Notes: generated by a model not told the origin, from the sequence alone. A stretch of DNA of 64,000 nucleotides from Bacteroidia bacterium (GCA_030429205.1 JAUICZ010000001.1:858806-922805), one strand, 5' to 3'. Counted from the stretch's first letter, positions 27,121-35,109 are shown. Program-made: numbers and translations.

Positions 27121-27143
27121 AAGCAGTGATGAAAAGAAAGTAA
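27111..27143 (+). pseudogene. 3' remnant of a transketolase C-half paralogue
   Basis: Reads AVVEAVMKRK followed by TAA, matching the final codons of the transketolase gene at 25376-26332 (AAVEAVMKRK and stop). It overlaps the membrane-protein remnant by 10 bases at the junction, where the two source sequences share the short word gcagtggta. The N-terminal part of this copy is also missing. Confidence 0.65.
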
Positions 27144-27165
27144 TTATTGACAGAATATTATTGAG

Positions 27166-27197
27166 AACGCCACGCTTTAGCGTGGCGTTTGTTTTAT
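27166..27197 (+). terminator. Intrinsic terminator
   Basis: Stem AACGCCACGC / GCGTGGCGTT with TTTA loop, followed by a T-rich tail (TTGTTTTATTT) on the plus strand. The only plus-strand candidate before it is the transketolase remnant, so it may be the original terminator of that lost gene. It overlaps the end of the leftward radical SAM gene and may also end that transcript weakly. Confidence 0.75.
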
Positions 27198-28600
27198 TTG
27201 ACTATTTGAAGCTCTTTTGCCAAAGCATTGTCGTTGTTGATATATCTTACTTTAGAAAGTATAGATTCCAGTACTGGGAGTATATTATTGAGGCTTTTTG
27301 TTTTGATCAGGAAGTTCCAAACGGGTTCAAACTTCTTCCAGCCACCTGAGTAGAATAAATGTTTCAGTTTATGTTTATGCGATTCGTGCAGCATGCTGGC
27401 TTTGAAAATATTCTGCCAGCTATAAAATTCTTTATACGCCCAATCGTACCCATACTTTAACTCCTCTGCTGTGAGCTTTGTGGTTTTGTAAACTACTGTT
27501 CGGGTATCGTATTTGTCCCACTGCCTTGTAAGTATACGCCCTTGCTCGTGCATATCCTGAAAGAGCTTTGTGCCCGGGTATGGTGTGAGTATATGGTAAG
27601 TGGAAGTAGTGATGGCATTGTTCACTCCCCAGTCTACCGTTCTTTTAAATACATCAGGGTCGTCATCGTCCAGTCCAAATACAAAACTGCCATTGATCAT
27701 TATGCCTAGAGAGTGGAGCCTGTTGATGGCTTCGGTGTAGTCTTTTTTCAAGTTCTGTTTTTTATTGCTCTGCACCAGATTGGCAGGGGATAGTGTTTCA
27801 AAACCCACGAACAAACTTCTCAGCCCTGCTTCTGCGGCTTTTTCTATCAGGTCTCCGCGAAGAATAGAATCGACAGTGGCTGCCCCCTGGAAAACACGGT
27901 TCATGCCTTTCATCCCTTCGAACAGAGAGGCTGCAAACTTGGCGTTGCCCAATAAGTGGTCGTCCAGAAAATACAAATGCCTGCCCGGCAGTCGGTCTAT
28001 CTCTGCCAAAGCATCATCTACCACTTGTGTGTAGAAGGATTTGCCGCCTTCAAAAAAAGCATCCTTGTAACAGAAGTCGCAATGGTGCGGACAGCCACGA
28101 GTAACTACTATAGAGTTGGGTACAAGGTATCTGTTACGTTTGATGAGGTCACGTCGGATGGGCGGTATTTTATCCAGCGTTCTTATTTTGGAGAAGTATA
28201 TTTTCTTAGGTTGTTTATTTCTAAAGTCTTGTAAGAATTGTGGAAAGGTTTCTTCTCCCGGTCCCATGAATATACTGTCGGCATATTGCATGGCTTCATC
28301 GGGCAGAGAGGTAACGTGCAGGCCGCCCAGTACAACATAAGCCCCCTTCTTTTTATAATGTTCTGCAATACGGTATGCTCTGTATGCATTGGTGATGTAT
28401 ACCTGTATCACCACAAGGTCAGGGTTGTCATTCAGGTTGAGCTTTTCTACATGCTGGTCTTGTAAATCTACTTCATCGTCAGGAGCAAGGTATGCGGCTA
28501 ACGTAGCTAACCCTAACGGTGGGAACAAAGAATACTTAATAGGTCTCCAAAACGGACTCTCGGCTTCTGCCAGGGCAGGCAGGATCATTTTTACTTTCAT
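27194..28600 (-). CDS. B12-binding domain radical SAM protein
   Basis: 468 residues with an N-terminal cobalamin-binding Rossmann domain (about 1-130; ILPALAEAESPFWRPIKYSL, PPLGLATLAAYL) and a radical SAM core with the CxxxCxxC cluster motif RGCPHHCDFCYKDAF near residue 170. This arrangement is typical of the BchE/HpnR-like group that uses B12 and SAM for methylation or ring chemistry on a small molecule or lipid. The HPT-like region after residue 400 is family-variable. No biosynthetic partner genes are visible, so the substrate is unknown. The gene has about 137 bases of upstream non-coding DNA and runs alone. Confidence 0.87.
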   Translation of the reverse strand: MKVKMILPALAEAESPFWRPIKYSLFPPLGLATLAAYLAPDDEVDLQDQHVEKLNLNDNPDLVVIQVYITNAYRAYRIAEHYKKKGAYVVLGGLHVTSLPDEAMQYADSIFMGPGEETFPQFLQDFRNKQPKKIYFSKIRTLDKIPPIRRDLIKRNRYLVPNSIVVTRGCPHHCDFCYKDAFFEGGKSFYTQVVDDALAEIDRLPGRHLYFLDDHLLGNAKFAASLFEGMKGMNRVFQGAATVDSILRGDLIEKAAEAGLRSLFVGFETLSPANLVQSNKKQNLKKDYTEAINRLHSLGIMINGSFVFGLDDDDPDVFKRTVDWGVNNAITTSTYHILTPYPGTKLFQDMHEQGRILTRQWDKYDTRTVVYKTTKLTAEELKYGYDWAYKEFYSWQNIFKASMLHESHKHKLKHLFYSGGWKKFEPVWNFLIKTKSLNNILPVLESILSKVRYINNDNALAKELQIVK

Positions 28601-28737
28601 TACGGTTTGATTACATGATTGACACTTTCAGGTAGCTACGTAACGATGAAGTCAAAAACTGTACTAAGAGTTGAGGCATAGAAAGCCTTTAACCTAACTT
28701 TAGGTTTACCAACAGGTTTGTTTAACAGTTGGAGTGA

Positions 28738-29121
28738 TTACTTATAGTAAAGCGGCTTGGTTGCCAGCCAAAACAATGCAGGGAATAAGTGCAGTGGTAT
28801 CGCCAGTCCCAGAAAGAATTCAGGCGCTTCTACATCCAAAGGCAGGTTGATGGAAAAAGCCCCTGCGAAAGAGGCAAAAGTTGCCAGTAGTAAAAGGATG
28901 TTGAACAGTATATCGGCACCCTTTTTCATGAATTTGCTGAGTAGAAAATAAACTACAGATGCCAATACGCAGCTAAACATACAAGCCCCTGTGATAGATC
29001 CTGTATTAACTACTGCCGTATAGTCCACATACATAAATTCCGAGTAAATGGAATTAAATACGATGGCTGCAATGGTTGCGAAGATGCCTGCCGTTAAGCC
29101 GTGTAGTAATGCCTTTTTCAT
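28738..29121 (-). CDS. Small integral membrane protein (four predicted helices)
   Basis: 127 residues with four hydrophobic segments (ALLHGLTAGIFATIAAIVFN, GACMFSCVLASVVYFLLS, ILFNILLLLATFASFAGAFS and LGLAIPLHLFPALFWLATKP). It resembles the small DUF6069-like family of membrane proteins by eye, but no function is known. It begins 6 bases after the YceI gene (both leftward), so the pair is probably an operon. Its C-terminal 20 codons recur as the remnant at 27058-27120. Confidence 0.65.
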   Translation of the reverse strand: MKKALLHGLTAGIFATIAAIVFNSIYSEFMYVDYTAVVNTGSITGACMFSCVLASVVYFLLSKFMKKGADILFNILLLLATFASFAGAFSINLPLDVEAPEFFLGLAIPLHLFPALFWLATKPLYYK

Positions 29122-29127
29122 ATTGGT

Positions 29128-29661
29128 TTATTGTGTAACCGGTACAGAGATGGTCACCTCAATATCTTTACCGGCACCCTTGCCCTGCATACCTTTTGTG
29201 CTACCTAGCCCATAGTCAACGCGGTGTATCATCAAGTTGCCTTTAAAAGTGTTGCTGTTGAAAGAAAAAGGGATATCTACCGTTTTGGTTACATCGCGTA
29301 TGGTGAGCTTTCCGCTGGCTACATACCCCTTGTCGCCCTTGCTTATCTTTTCTGAAACGAAAGTGATGTTCGGGTATTTTTCTGCATCAAACCAATTGTC
29401 GCTGGTAGCGTGGCGGTTCTTCATGCCGTTGCCTGTGTTGATGGACGCAACGTCTACCGTCATGTTGAAGCTAGAGGCCGACAGGTTGTTGGCATCAAAT
29501 TTTATATCGCCCTGTAGTTTGCTAAAAGTACCGCTGGCATTTTTCCCGTCGAACTCGATGTTATATCCCTCAGCAACTTTCCAGTCTATAGAACTGAACA
29601 TGGTAAATGCCGACAGGCTTAATATAACTACTGCTGCTAACGGGTATACTAACTTCTTCAT
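29128..29661 (-). CDS. YceI family protein, exported
   Basis: 177 residues from MKKLVYPLAAVVILSLSAFT, a signal peptide with a hydrophobic core. The mature chain shows the YceI lipocalin-like pattern (NIEFDGKNASGTFSKLQGDI, ASINTGNGMKNRHATSDNWF, TVDIPFSFNSNTFKGNLMIH, VDYGLGSTK). YceI proteins bind isoprenoid/polyisoprenoid ligands in the periplasm. The start at 29661 is chosen over an ATG 12 codons upstream (29697), since it gives a regular signal peptide; a TACCTTTA box lies at 29691-29684. A small membrane protein gene follows after 6 bases; in other bacteria YceI often pairs with a b-type cytochrome, but this partner has no obvious heme ligands. Confidence 0.88.
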   Translation of the reverse strand: MKKLVYPLAAVVILSLSAFTMFSSIDWKVAEGYNIEFDGKNASGTFSKLQGDIKFDANNLSASSFNMTVDVASINTGNGMKNRHATSDNWFDAEKYPNITFVSEKISKGDKGYVASGKLTIRDVTKTVDIPFSFNSNTFKGNLMIHRVDYGLGSTKGMQGKGAGKDIEVTISVPVTQ

Positions 29662-29721
29662 AACTATTTGATTGTAGATACAATAAAGGTACAGCATATA
29701 AGATTAATGGAAAATGAAGTC

Positions 29722-29784
29722 TGTCCACTGTCCAACTTTCTGGACGCCGGACGTTCAGCCGTTCGGATTCGAACGAACGAACGG
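29722..29784. repeat. Left inverted repeat flanking the S26 peptidase gene
   Basis: About 63 bases that recur, inverted and with some differences, at 30895-30961. Shared pieces are TGTCCACTGTCC, GGACGC, GGACGTTC and a CCGTTCG...CGAACGG palindrome. The inner palindrome (29759-29784) has arms CCGTTCG and CGAACGAACGAACGG around the core GATT. The arrangement brackets one gene (29944-30858) and looks like a bounded cassette, though no transposase is present. Confidence 0.7.
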
Positions 29785-29801
29785 CCGCTCTTTTTCCTCG
29801 C

Positions 29802-29838
29802 GTCACTACAACCCCGAGGTGAGGCTCCTCGTAATGAC
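29802..29838. repeat. Imperfect hairpin, possible interspersed repeat
   Basis: GTCACTAC and GTAATGAC at the two ends pair, and CCCCGAGG with CTCCTCG inside pair further. On the minus strand it reads TCATTACGAGGAGCC, similar to the widely dispersed TCATTGCGAGGAGC-type short repeats seen in several bacterial genomes. It lies between the two CGAACG palindromes. Confidence 0.4.
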
Positions 29839-29851
29839 AAAAGAACGATAC

Positions 29852-29877
29852 CCGTTCGAATCCGAACGAACGAACGG
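29852..29877. repeat. Second CGAACG palindrome
   Basis: 26 bases with the same arms as 29759-29784 (CCGTTCG and CGAACGAACGAACGG) but with core AATC instead of GATT. The two cores are reverse complements of each other, so the two copies look like the same palindrome with an inverted centre. Confidence 0.6.
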
Positions 29878-29943
29878 CCTCTCTTTAGATCACGGTAAGT
29901 ATACGCCGGATGTTATTAATTGTTATCGTATTTTCATGTTGTA

Positions 29944-30858
29944 ATGGAACAACTTAGAGATAATAATAACCCTACTCAACATACCCCTCGTAATAGTTTT
30001 GTTGCTTTCTTTTTATCGTTATTAGTGCCGGGCTTAGGGCATGTGTATATAGGGCAGTTAAAGCAGGGTATTGTATTTTTTCTTTCATTGTTTTTAATAC
30101 TGGTTATTGCTTTTGCCATTGGGGTGCCTAATGCTTATTGGCTATTATCGCTAGTTATCATTAGTGTTCTTTTAAGGTTGTTCATCATGATATCTGCAAC
30201 AATAAAAGCAGCCGGAAAGAAAGAATACATACTAAAACCCTATAACAAATGGTATATATACCTGCTGGTAATTGTAGTATACTTTAGTGTTCTGTTAGTT
30301 TACGATGTACGCTCTTTATTTGGTTTAGAAAGTTATCGGGCGGCATCTTCTGCCAACGAACCTGGTTTACATGTTGGTGATTATTTAATTGCGGATAAGG
30401 AGGCGTTTGACAGTAAACCGATAAAATCAGGAGATCTTGTTGTGTTTGAATCGCCAACAGGACAAGGCAAGTGGATACACCGGGTAGTAGCAGTACCGGG
30501 AGATAAATTAGACATCATCAATAATTTTGTGTGTATAGATGGTGTGTGTAGTGATACGCAATATATAGGGAGTTTTAATGATGATTATGACGGAAGAGAA
30601 ATACAAGAGTATGTAGAAAGGTTACCCAACGGGTATCAGCACCGTATTTATAAGTATAAAGAAGGGTATATTAATGATACTATAAGACTTAAGAATATTG
30701 TTGTTCCTGCAGACCATTACTATCTGTTGGGCGATAACAGGGATAATGCCCTTGATAGCAGATATATAGGCTTGATCCATAAAGATGCTATAGAAGCTAA
30801 AGTGCTGTATAGTTATTGGGGAGAAAGCGCAGAGCGGTTTAATGTAGATTTCAGGTAA
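29944..30858 (+). CDS. Atypical S26 family signal peptidase with N-terminal TM2-like membrane domain
   Basis: 304 residues from ATG 29944 (a TTG start at 29920 in the same frame is less likely). An N-terminal polytopic part (about 15-120, with PGLGHVYIGQLKQG) resembles TM2/DUF5683-type domains. A signal-peptidase-like part follows: GLHVGDYLIADK, WIHRVVAVPGDKL and box E GDNRDNALDSRYIG. However, where type I peptidases have SxSMxP, this protein has SSANEP, so the catalytic Ser aligns with Ala137, and the general-base Lys (IKR in E. coli) aligns with His179 (IHR, as in ER/archaeal enzymes). A neighbouring serine (Ser135 or Ser136) could act instead, or the protein may be inactive. The gene is bracketed by inverted repeats. 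Confidence 0.8.
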   Translation: MEQLRDNNNPTQHTPRNSFVAFFLSLLVPGLGHVYIGQLKQGIVFFLSLFLILVIAFAIGVPNAYWLLSLVIISVLLRLFIMISATIKAAGKKEYILKPYNKWYIYLLVIVVYFSVLLVYDVRSLFGLESYRAASSANEPGLHVGDYLIADKEAFDSKPIKSGDLVVFESPTGQGKWIHRVVAVPGDKLDIINNFVCIDGVCSDTQYIGSFNDDYDGREIQEYVERLPNGYQHRIYKYKEGYINDTIRLKNIVVPADHYYLLGDNRDNALDSRYIGLIHKDAIEAKVLYSYWGESAERFNVDFR

Positions 30859-30894
30859 GGCAGTTTTAAATGCCCCGCTTTCAGGACGGGACAG

Positions 30895-30961
30895 CCGTTC
30901 GAACGTTCGAACGAACGAACGGTTCGGAACGTCCCGCGTCCCACTTTTGGGACAGTGGACA
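30895..30961. repeat. Right inverted repeat flanking the S26 peptidase gene
   Basis: The inverted partner of 29722-29784. It contains a third CGAACG palindrome (30895-30922) with arms CCGTTCG and CGAACGG and a longer centre. On the minus strand it begins TGTCCACTGTCCC, as does the left copy. Confidence 0.7.
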
Positions 30962-30969
30962 TTATGGAC

Positions 30970-30997
30970 AAAAAAAACGCCTGTAGAAACAGGCGTT
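30970..30997 (-). terminator. Orphan minus-strand terminator-like hairpin
   Basis: Stem AACGCCTGT / ACAGGCGTT with AGAA loop; on the minus strand it is followed by a run of eight T, as in an intrinsic terminator. No minus-strand gene lies to its right before korB, so its client is unclear. On the plus strand it has no T-tract, so it does not look like the terminator of the S26 gene. Confidence 0.6.
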
Positions 30998-31117
30998 GCA
31001 GTATTCATTGTACCCAAAGCAGCTAAACTATATTATGATAACTTTTACAGTGTCATAGGGTTGTATAAGTTTCTTTTACTGGCTATAAAGCCGTAATTTT
31101 GCATGATATTTTTACAA

Positions 31118-32164
31118 ATGAGTGACGTAGCGACTAACAACGAGCAGGAAGAAATAAAACTTACCGCAAAAGATTTTGCCACCGATCAGGAGGTGCGCTG
31201 GTGCCCCGGTTGTGGCGATTATTCTATATTAAAGCAGGTACAAACTATTTTACCCAAAACAGGTATTCCTCGAGAGAATATTGCTATTATTTCGGGTATT
31301 GGTTGTAGCTCTCGCTTCCCGTACTATATGAATACTTATGGCATGCACTCTATTCACGGGCGTGCTACTGCTATTGCATCGGGCTTAAAGGCTAGCCGCC
31401 CAGAGCTGAGTGTTTGGATAGTAACGGGTGATGGCGATGGCTTGAGTATTGGCGGTAATCATACCATTCATTTACTGCGTAGAAATTTTGATGTGAATGT
31501 ACTGCTGTTCAACAACCAGATATACGGGTTGACCAAAGGGCAGTATTCTCCAACATCAGAAGAACATAAAGTAACCAAGAGTACACCGTTTGGTAGTGTA
31601 GACCATCCGTTTAACCCATTGGCATTGGCTATGGGGGCAGATGCTTCATTTATTGCACGTAGTATGGACAGGGATCCGAAGCACTTGCAAGAAATGTTGT
31701 TGAGGTCTAACGCCCACCATGGTGCATCTTTCTTAGAGATCTACCAAAACTGTAACATCTTTAACGATGGGGCATTTTTCACCTATACCGATAAGGGTAC
31801 AAAAACAGATGAGGTATTGTTCTTAGAGCAGGGGCAACCACTGGTATATGGTAAAGATGGTAGCAAAGGCATTAAGCTGGACGGCTACAAACCTGTGATT
31901 GTTGATCTGGAAGAGGGCGCAAGTAAAGATGACCTTTGGATACACGACGAAAAAGATTTTTATAAAGCACAGATACTCACCCGCTTTTTTGACGATCCGA
32001 AACAAGAGGGGCACTTCCCGAGACCGGTAGGTGTGTTCTTTGAAACAGAAAGACCTACTTACGAAGATGCGCTGAATTTACAGGTGGAGGAAGCTATTGC
32101 AACGAAAGGCAAAGGCGATCTGGACAAGATATTGAGAGGTAAAGAAACCTGGACGATCGAGTAA
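31118..32164 (+). CDS. korB: 2-oxoacid:ferredoxin oxidoreductase, beta subunit
   Basis: 348 residues with the ThDP-binding beta-subunit pattern: RWCPGCGDYSILKQVQTILP, ISGIGCSSRFPYYMNTYGMH, VTGDGDGLSIGGNHTIHLLR and NNQIYGLTKGQYSPTS. It should pair with an alpha subunit to decarboxylate 2-oxoglutarate or a related 2-oxoacid with ferredoxin. No korA lies next to it in this window. An ATG at 31103 begins only one base after the -7 box TAATTTTG (31094-31101), too close to be transcribed, so ATG 31118 (MSDVATNNEQ) is chosen. Length and motifs are otherwise normal. Confidence 0.93.
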   Translation: MSDVATNNEQEEIKLTAKDFATDQEVRWCPGCGDYSILKQVQTILPKTGIPRENIAIISGIGCSSRFPYYMNTYGMHSIHGRATAIASGLKASRPELSVWIVTGDGDGLSIGGNHTIHLLRRNFDVNVLLFNNQIYGLTKGQYSPTSEEHKVTKSTPFGSVDHPFNPLALAMGADASFIARSMDRDPKHLQEMLLRSNAHHGASFLEIYQNCNIFNDGAFFTYTDKGTKTDEVLFLEQGQPLVYGKDGSKGIKLDGYKPVIVDLEEGASKDDLWIHDEKDFYKAQILTRFFDDPKQEGHFPRPVGVFFETERPTYEDALNLQVEEAIATKGKGDLDKILRGKETWTIE

Positions 32165-32219
32165 GTTTACCAGTCTTGGCAGGGTTGTTGTATTTTGTGG
32201 TCTAACATCCTAAATCTCA

Positions 32220-33731
32220 TTGGCTTCACTTAAAAAATTAGCAGGGCAAACAATGTGGTACGGTGTCAGCAATATTGCTGCGCGCTTACTCACACTTCTG
32301 TTAACTCCATACATCACTTATACGCTCATTGGCGACAAGGGGCTTATTGAGTATGGGTTGTATACATTTATCTATTCGGTATTTCCGTTTTTAAATATTG
32401 TGTACACCTATGGTATGGAAACCACGTTTTTCCGCTTTAGCAGTACAGAAGATAAGCAGAAGCTATACAGCACACAGGTAACATCTGTATTGCTGACCAC
32501 AGTCATTTTTACCATCACTATATTACTGTTGAGAGACCCCGTTGCAGGTTTTTTAGATCTGCATGAACATAAAGAGTATGTAGGGTGGATAGCAGCCATA
32601 CTTGGGTTAGATGCAGTAAGTGCATTGCCTTATGCGAGGTTGAGGCAAGAGAACAGGCCACGCAAATATGCCTTTACAAAAGTTGCGGGTATTATACTGT
32701 TTGTAGGTACTATTATGCTGTTGTTCAGTGGTGGCGAGCAGATAGCGAATAATAACCCTGATGGTTGGTTCGCAGATTTCTACAACAAATACTGGGGGCT
32801 GGGCTTTATATTATTTGCCAATGTATTGCAGGCGTTGCTTACGCTGATATTACTCTCTAAAGAATTGCTGCAGTTTAAACCTGTTATAAACAGAGATGTT
32901 TACAAACGTGTATTGAAGTATGGGTTGCCTATACTTATTACGGGTTTGGCAGGTACAGCAAATGAGCAGCTGAACATCACCATCTTCAAAAAAATATATC
33001 CCAAAGGGGAGCAGGAAACCACAAAACAGCTGGCGCTTTACGGTGCTACACTCAAGCTGGCGATCATGATCAAGCTGGCGATACAGGCATTCAGGCTGGC
33101 GGGGGAGCCGTTCTTCTTTTCTATTGCTCAGGAAAAAGATGCCAGGCAAACCTATGCACGTGTGATGAAATGGTTTGTGATCGTAATGGCATTGATGTTC
33201 TTAAACGTGGTACTGTTCATGGATATATGGAAGTACTTTATTTCTGAAGAGTATCGTGTATCGCTGGATCTGGTACCGGTATTGTTGATGGCCTTTGTCT
33301 TTTTGGGTATTTACAACAACCTGAATATCTGGTTCAAACTGACGGATAAAACATTGTACGGTACGTATATCACATTTATAGGTACGGCGGTTACAGTTGT
33401 TTTCAATTACTCACTAATACCCGTGTGGGGTTATGCTGCTTGTGCGTGGGGCTTATTATTATGCTTCGGTGTCATGATGTTACTGTCTTACTTTTGGGGG
33501 CAAAGGCATTATCCTATTCCTTATAACATTAAGAAAATAGCAGGTTATCTGGCTGTTATGTTGCTCTTTTACGCTGCATATTGGGGTATCTGTAATAAGG
33601 CTTTCCCTGACAGTGTATTTGCACGTTTAGCAACAGGTGCAGTTTTATTCGTTGCGTACATGGCATATGTCATCAGGCAAGAACGTGCCGAAATGAAAAA
33701 CTTCCCTTTTATCGGTAAATATCTAAAGTAA
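32220..33731 (+). CDS. Oligosaccharide flippase (polysaccharide biosynthesis protein, MOP superfamily)
   Basis: 503 residues with 12-14 predicted membrane helices, beginning MASLKKLAGQTMWYGVSNIA and containing IKLAIQAFRLAGEPFFFSIA and TYGMETTFFRFSSTEDKQKL, typical of Wzx/MurJ-like flippases that move lipid-linked oligosaccharides across the inner membrane. The start is a TTG at 32220, which gives the family-like MxSLKKLAGQT; no in-frame ATG lies nearby upstream. Its stop codon directly abuts the stop of the convergent AraC gene. No glycan-synthesis cluster surrounds it, so the substrate is unknown. Confidence 0.87.
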   Translation: MASLKKLAGQTMWYGVSNIAARLLTLLLTPYITYTLIGDKGLIEYGLYTFIYSVFPFLNIVYTYGMETTFFRFSSTEDKQKLYSTQVTSVLLTTVIFTITILLLRDPVAGFLDLHEHKEYVGWIAAILGLDAVSALPYARLRQENRPRKYAFTKVAGIILFVGTIMLLFSGGEQIANNNPDGWFADFYNKYWGLGFILFANVLQALLTLILLSKELLQFKPVINRDVYKRVLKYGLPILITGLAGTANEQLNITIFKKIYPKGEQETTKQLALYGATLKLAIMIKLAIQAFRLAGEPFFFSIAQEKDARQTYARVMKWFVIVMALMFLNVVLFMDIWKYFISEEYRVSLDLVPVLLMAFVFLGIYNNLNIWFKLTDKTLYGTYITFIGTAVTVVFNYSLIPVWGYAACAWGLLLCFGVMMLLSYFWGQRHYPIPYNIKKIAGYLAVMLLFYAAYWGICNKAFPDSVFARLATGAVLFVAYMAYVIRQERAEMKNFPFIGKYLK

Positions 33732-34595
33732 TTACTTCAACAACTCGCAAGGCTTAGTACCTGTTGCTCTTTTAAAAGCAGTGCTGAAGTGAGAGATGCT
33801 GCTATAACCCAGTTCGTTTGCAACGTCAGAAACAGATAGTCCTTTTTCATTCAGTAGCTCTGTTGCCTTGGCTATGCGCAACTCTTGTGTGTATTGGTGT
33901 ATGGTTTTACCGGTGAGTGCTTTAAACCCTTTTTTCAGGTAACACTCGTTCATGGCTACTTTACGAGAAAGCTCCTTAATGGTTAATGGACTGTCTAAAC
34001 GCCCTTTTATGACATGCTGTGCTTCAATGATCTTACTGTGCTCGTGCTCATTAGCTAAAAAGCTACATGCCGGCACGGGGCAAACGGTGAATGGCATTAC
34101 AATACACTCCATCGCTCTGCGGAAGAGTTGTGTTGCCACTTCTGTTTGTTGTAAGATTCTTGCAAATGCACTAGGCTCAGCTTTTGTGTGCAACAATTGG
34201 TCTAGTAACGCAGTACTGTTGGTACAGATATTAAACTGTTGTTCTGAAACCTTATCAAACTTAAAAGGTATGTCTGCAGCTATACTTTCCAGTGGATACT
34301 GGTCGAAGAATTTAGGCTTGTATTCTATCCAGCACACCCTGCCAGACTCTTCTTTGTCGTCTATTTGCAGGTACATGATGTGTACGTAGAATTTGCCGTC
34401 CTCTATCGGGAATAAGTTCAGGCGTGCGTGCTCTTCCGGCCAGGCATTCTCTGGGTAGCTTACTTCAATATACTCAGCAGTAACAAAATTGTTTACCTGT
34501 ATAGGCATACGGTCAAGCACAGTCACCTGTTGCCCCAGTATGCGTTCAATCGGTACTGTTTGTACACTAGTATTTGCTGTCGCCACCTTTGTCAC
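33732..34595 (-). CDS. AraC family transcriptional regulator
   Basis: 287 residues: an N-terminal sensor region with no recognised fold (about 1-185) and a C-terminal double HTH of AraC type (about 190-285: SPLTIKELSRKVAMNECYLK, LSVSDVANELGYSSISHFST, FKRATGTKPCELL). The start is a GTG at 34595, and a -7 box TACATTTG lies at 34608-34601, only five bases upstream, suggesting a leaderless transcript. Its target is unknown; the nearest divergent gene is the LEA-type lipoprotein at 34666. Confidence 0.9.
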   Translation of the reverse strand: MTKVATANTSVQTVPIERILGQQVTVLDRMPIQVNNFVTAEYIEVSYPENAWPEEHARLNLFPIEDGKFYVHIMYLQIDDKEESGRVCWIEYKPKFFDQYPLESIAADIPFKFDKVSEQQFNICTNSTALLDQLLHTKAEPSAFARILQQTEVATQLFRRAMECIVMPFTVCPVPACSFLANEHEHSKIIEAQHVIKGRLDSPLTIKELSRKVAMNECYLKKGFKALTGKTIHQYTQELRIAKATELLNEKGLSVSDVANELGYSSISHFSTAFKRATGTKPCELLK

Positions 34596-34665
34596 AGATG
34601 CAAATGTAGGGAATTATTGTTTTTACATCGTTTTAGCATTGTTTATACTAATATTACATCTGCAT

Positions 34666-35109
34666 ATGAAGTATATATATAGCATATTTATAATTGTTCT
34701 CCTGGCTTCTTGTGGTAATCCTCAAGACCTTCAGTTTCAGGATGTGAAGGGAATACGTGTTAAGACGTTGAGCTCAAATACAAAGGCAGAAGTGGATATT
34801 CAGTTTTATAACCCTAACAAGTTTGGTATGAAGATGAAAGATGCGGATATAGATCTGTATCTGAACGAGAAACTGATTGGTAATGCCAAAATGGAAGATA
34901 CATACGAAGTACCCGCAGAAGATACCTTTGTACTAACGGCGAACATGGATATCGACATAAAAAAAGCACTGCCCAGTGCATTAGATATCTTGCTGAATAA
35001 CAACATGACGGTAGAGCTAAAAGGCCATGTAAAAGCAGGTAAAGGTGTAATGATACCAATACCCATTAAGTATAAGGGGGAACAAAAGCTGAACATCACT
35101 AATTTTTAA
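34666..35109 (+). CDS. LEA type 2-like lipoprotein
   Basis: 147 residues from MKYIYSIFIIVLLASCGNPQ, a lipoprotein signal with lipobox LLASC. The mature domain is LEA14-like: VDIQFYNPNKFGMKMKDADI, DLYLNEKLIGNAKMEDTYEV and a terminal strand IKYKGEQKLNITNF. Such domains occur in desiccation/stress proteins and in periplasmic lipoproteins of unknown role. The start is the second in-frame ATG after the AraC gene; a box TACATCTG (34655-34662, one mismatch to consensus) ends three bases before it. Divergent from the AraC regulator, which may control it. Confidence 0.75.
   Translation: MKYIYSIFIIVLLASCGNPQDLQFQDVKGIRVKTLSSNTKAEVDIQFYNPNKFGMKMKDADIDLYLNEKLIGNAKMEDTYEVPAEDTFVLTANMDIDIKKALPSALDILLNNNMTVELKGHVKAGKGVMIPIPIKYKGEQKLNITNF

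Noticed and set aside
29852-29864. GTTCGAATCC resembles the T-arm of a tRNA.
   Set aside because: No acceptor stem, anticodon arm or CCA end can be built around it; it is part of the CGAACG palindrome.
30622-31017. A 131-codon minus-strand ORF across the S26 gene end and repeat.
   Set aside because: It overlaps the well-supported S26 coding frame and the inverted repeat, and has no recognisable motif.
31103-31117. Upstream ATG of korB.
   Set aside because: It begins one base after the -7 box, so it would not be in the transcript; ATG 31118 gives the family-like start.
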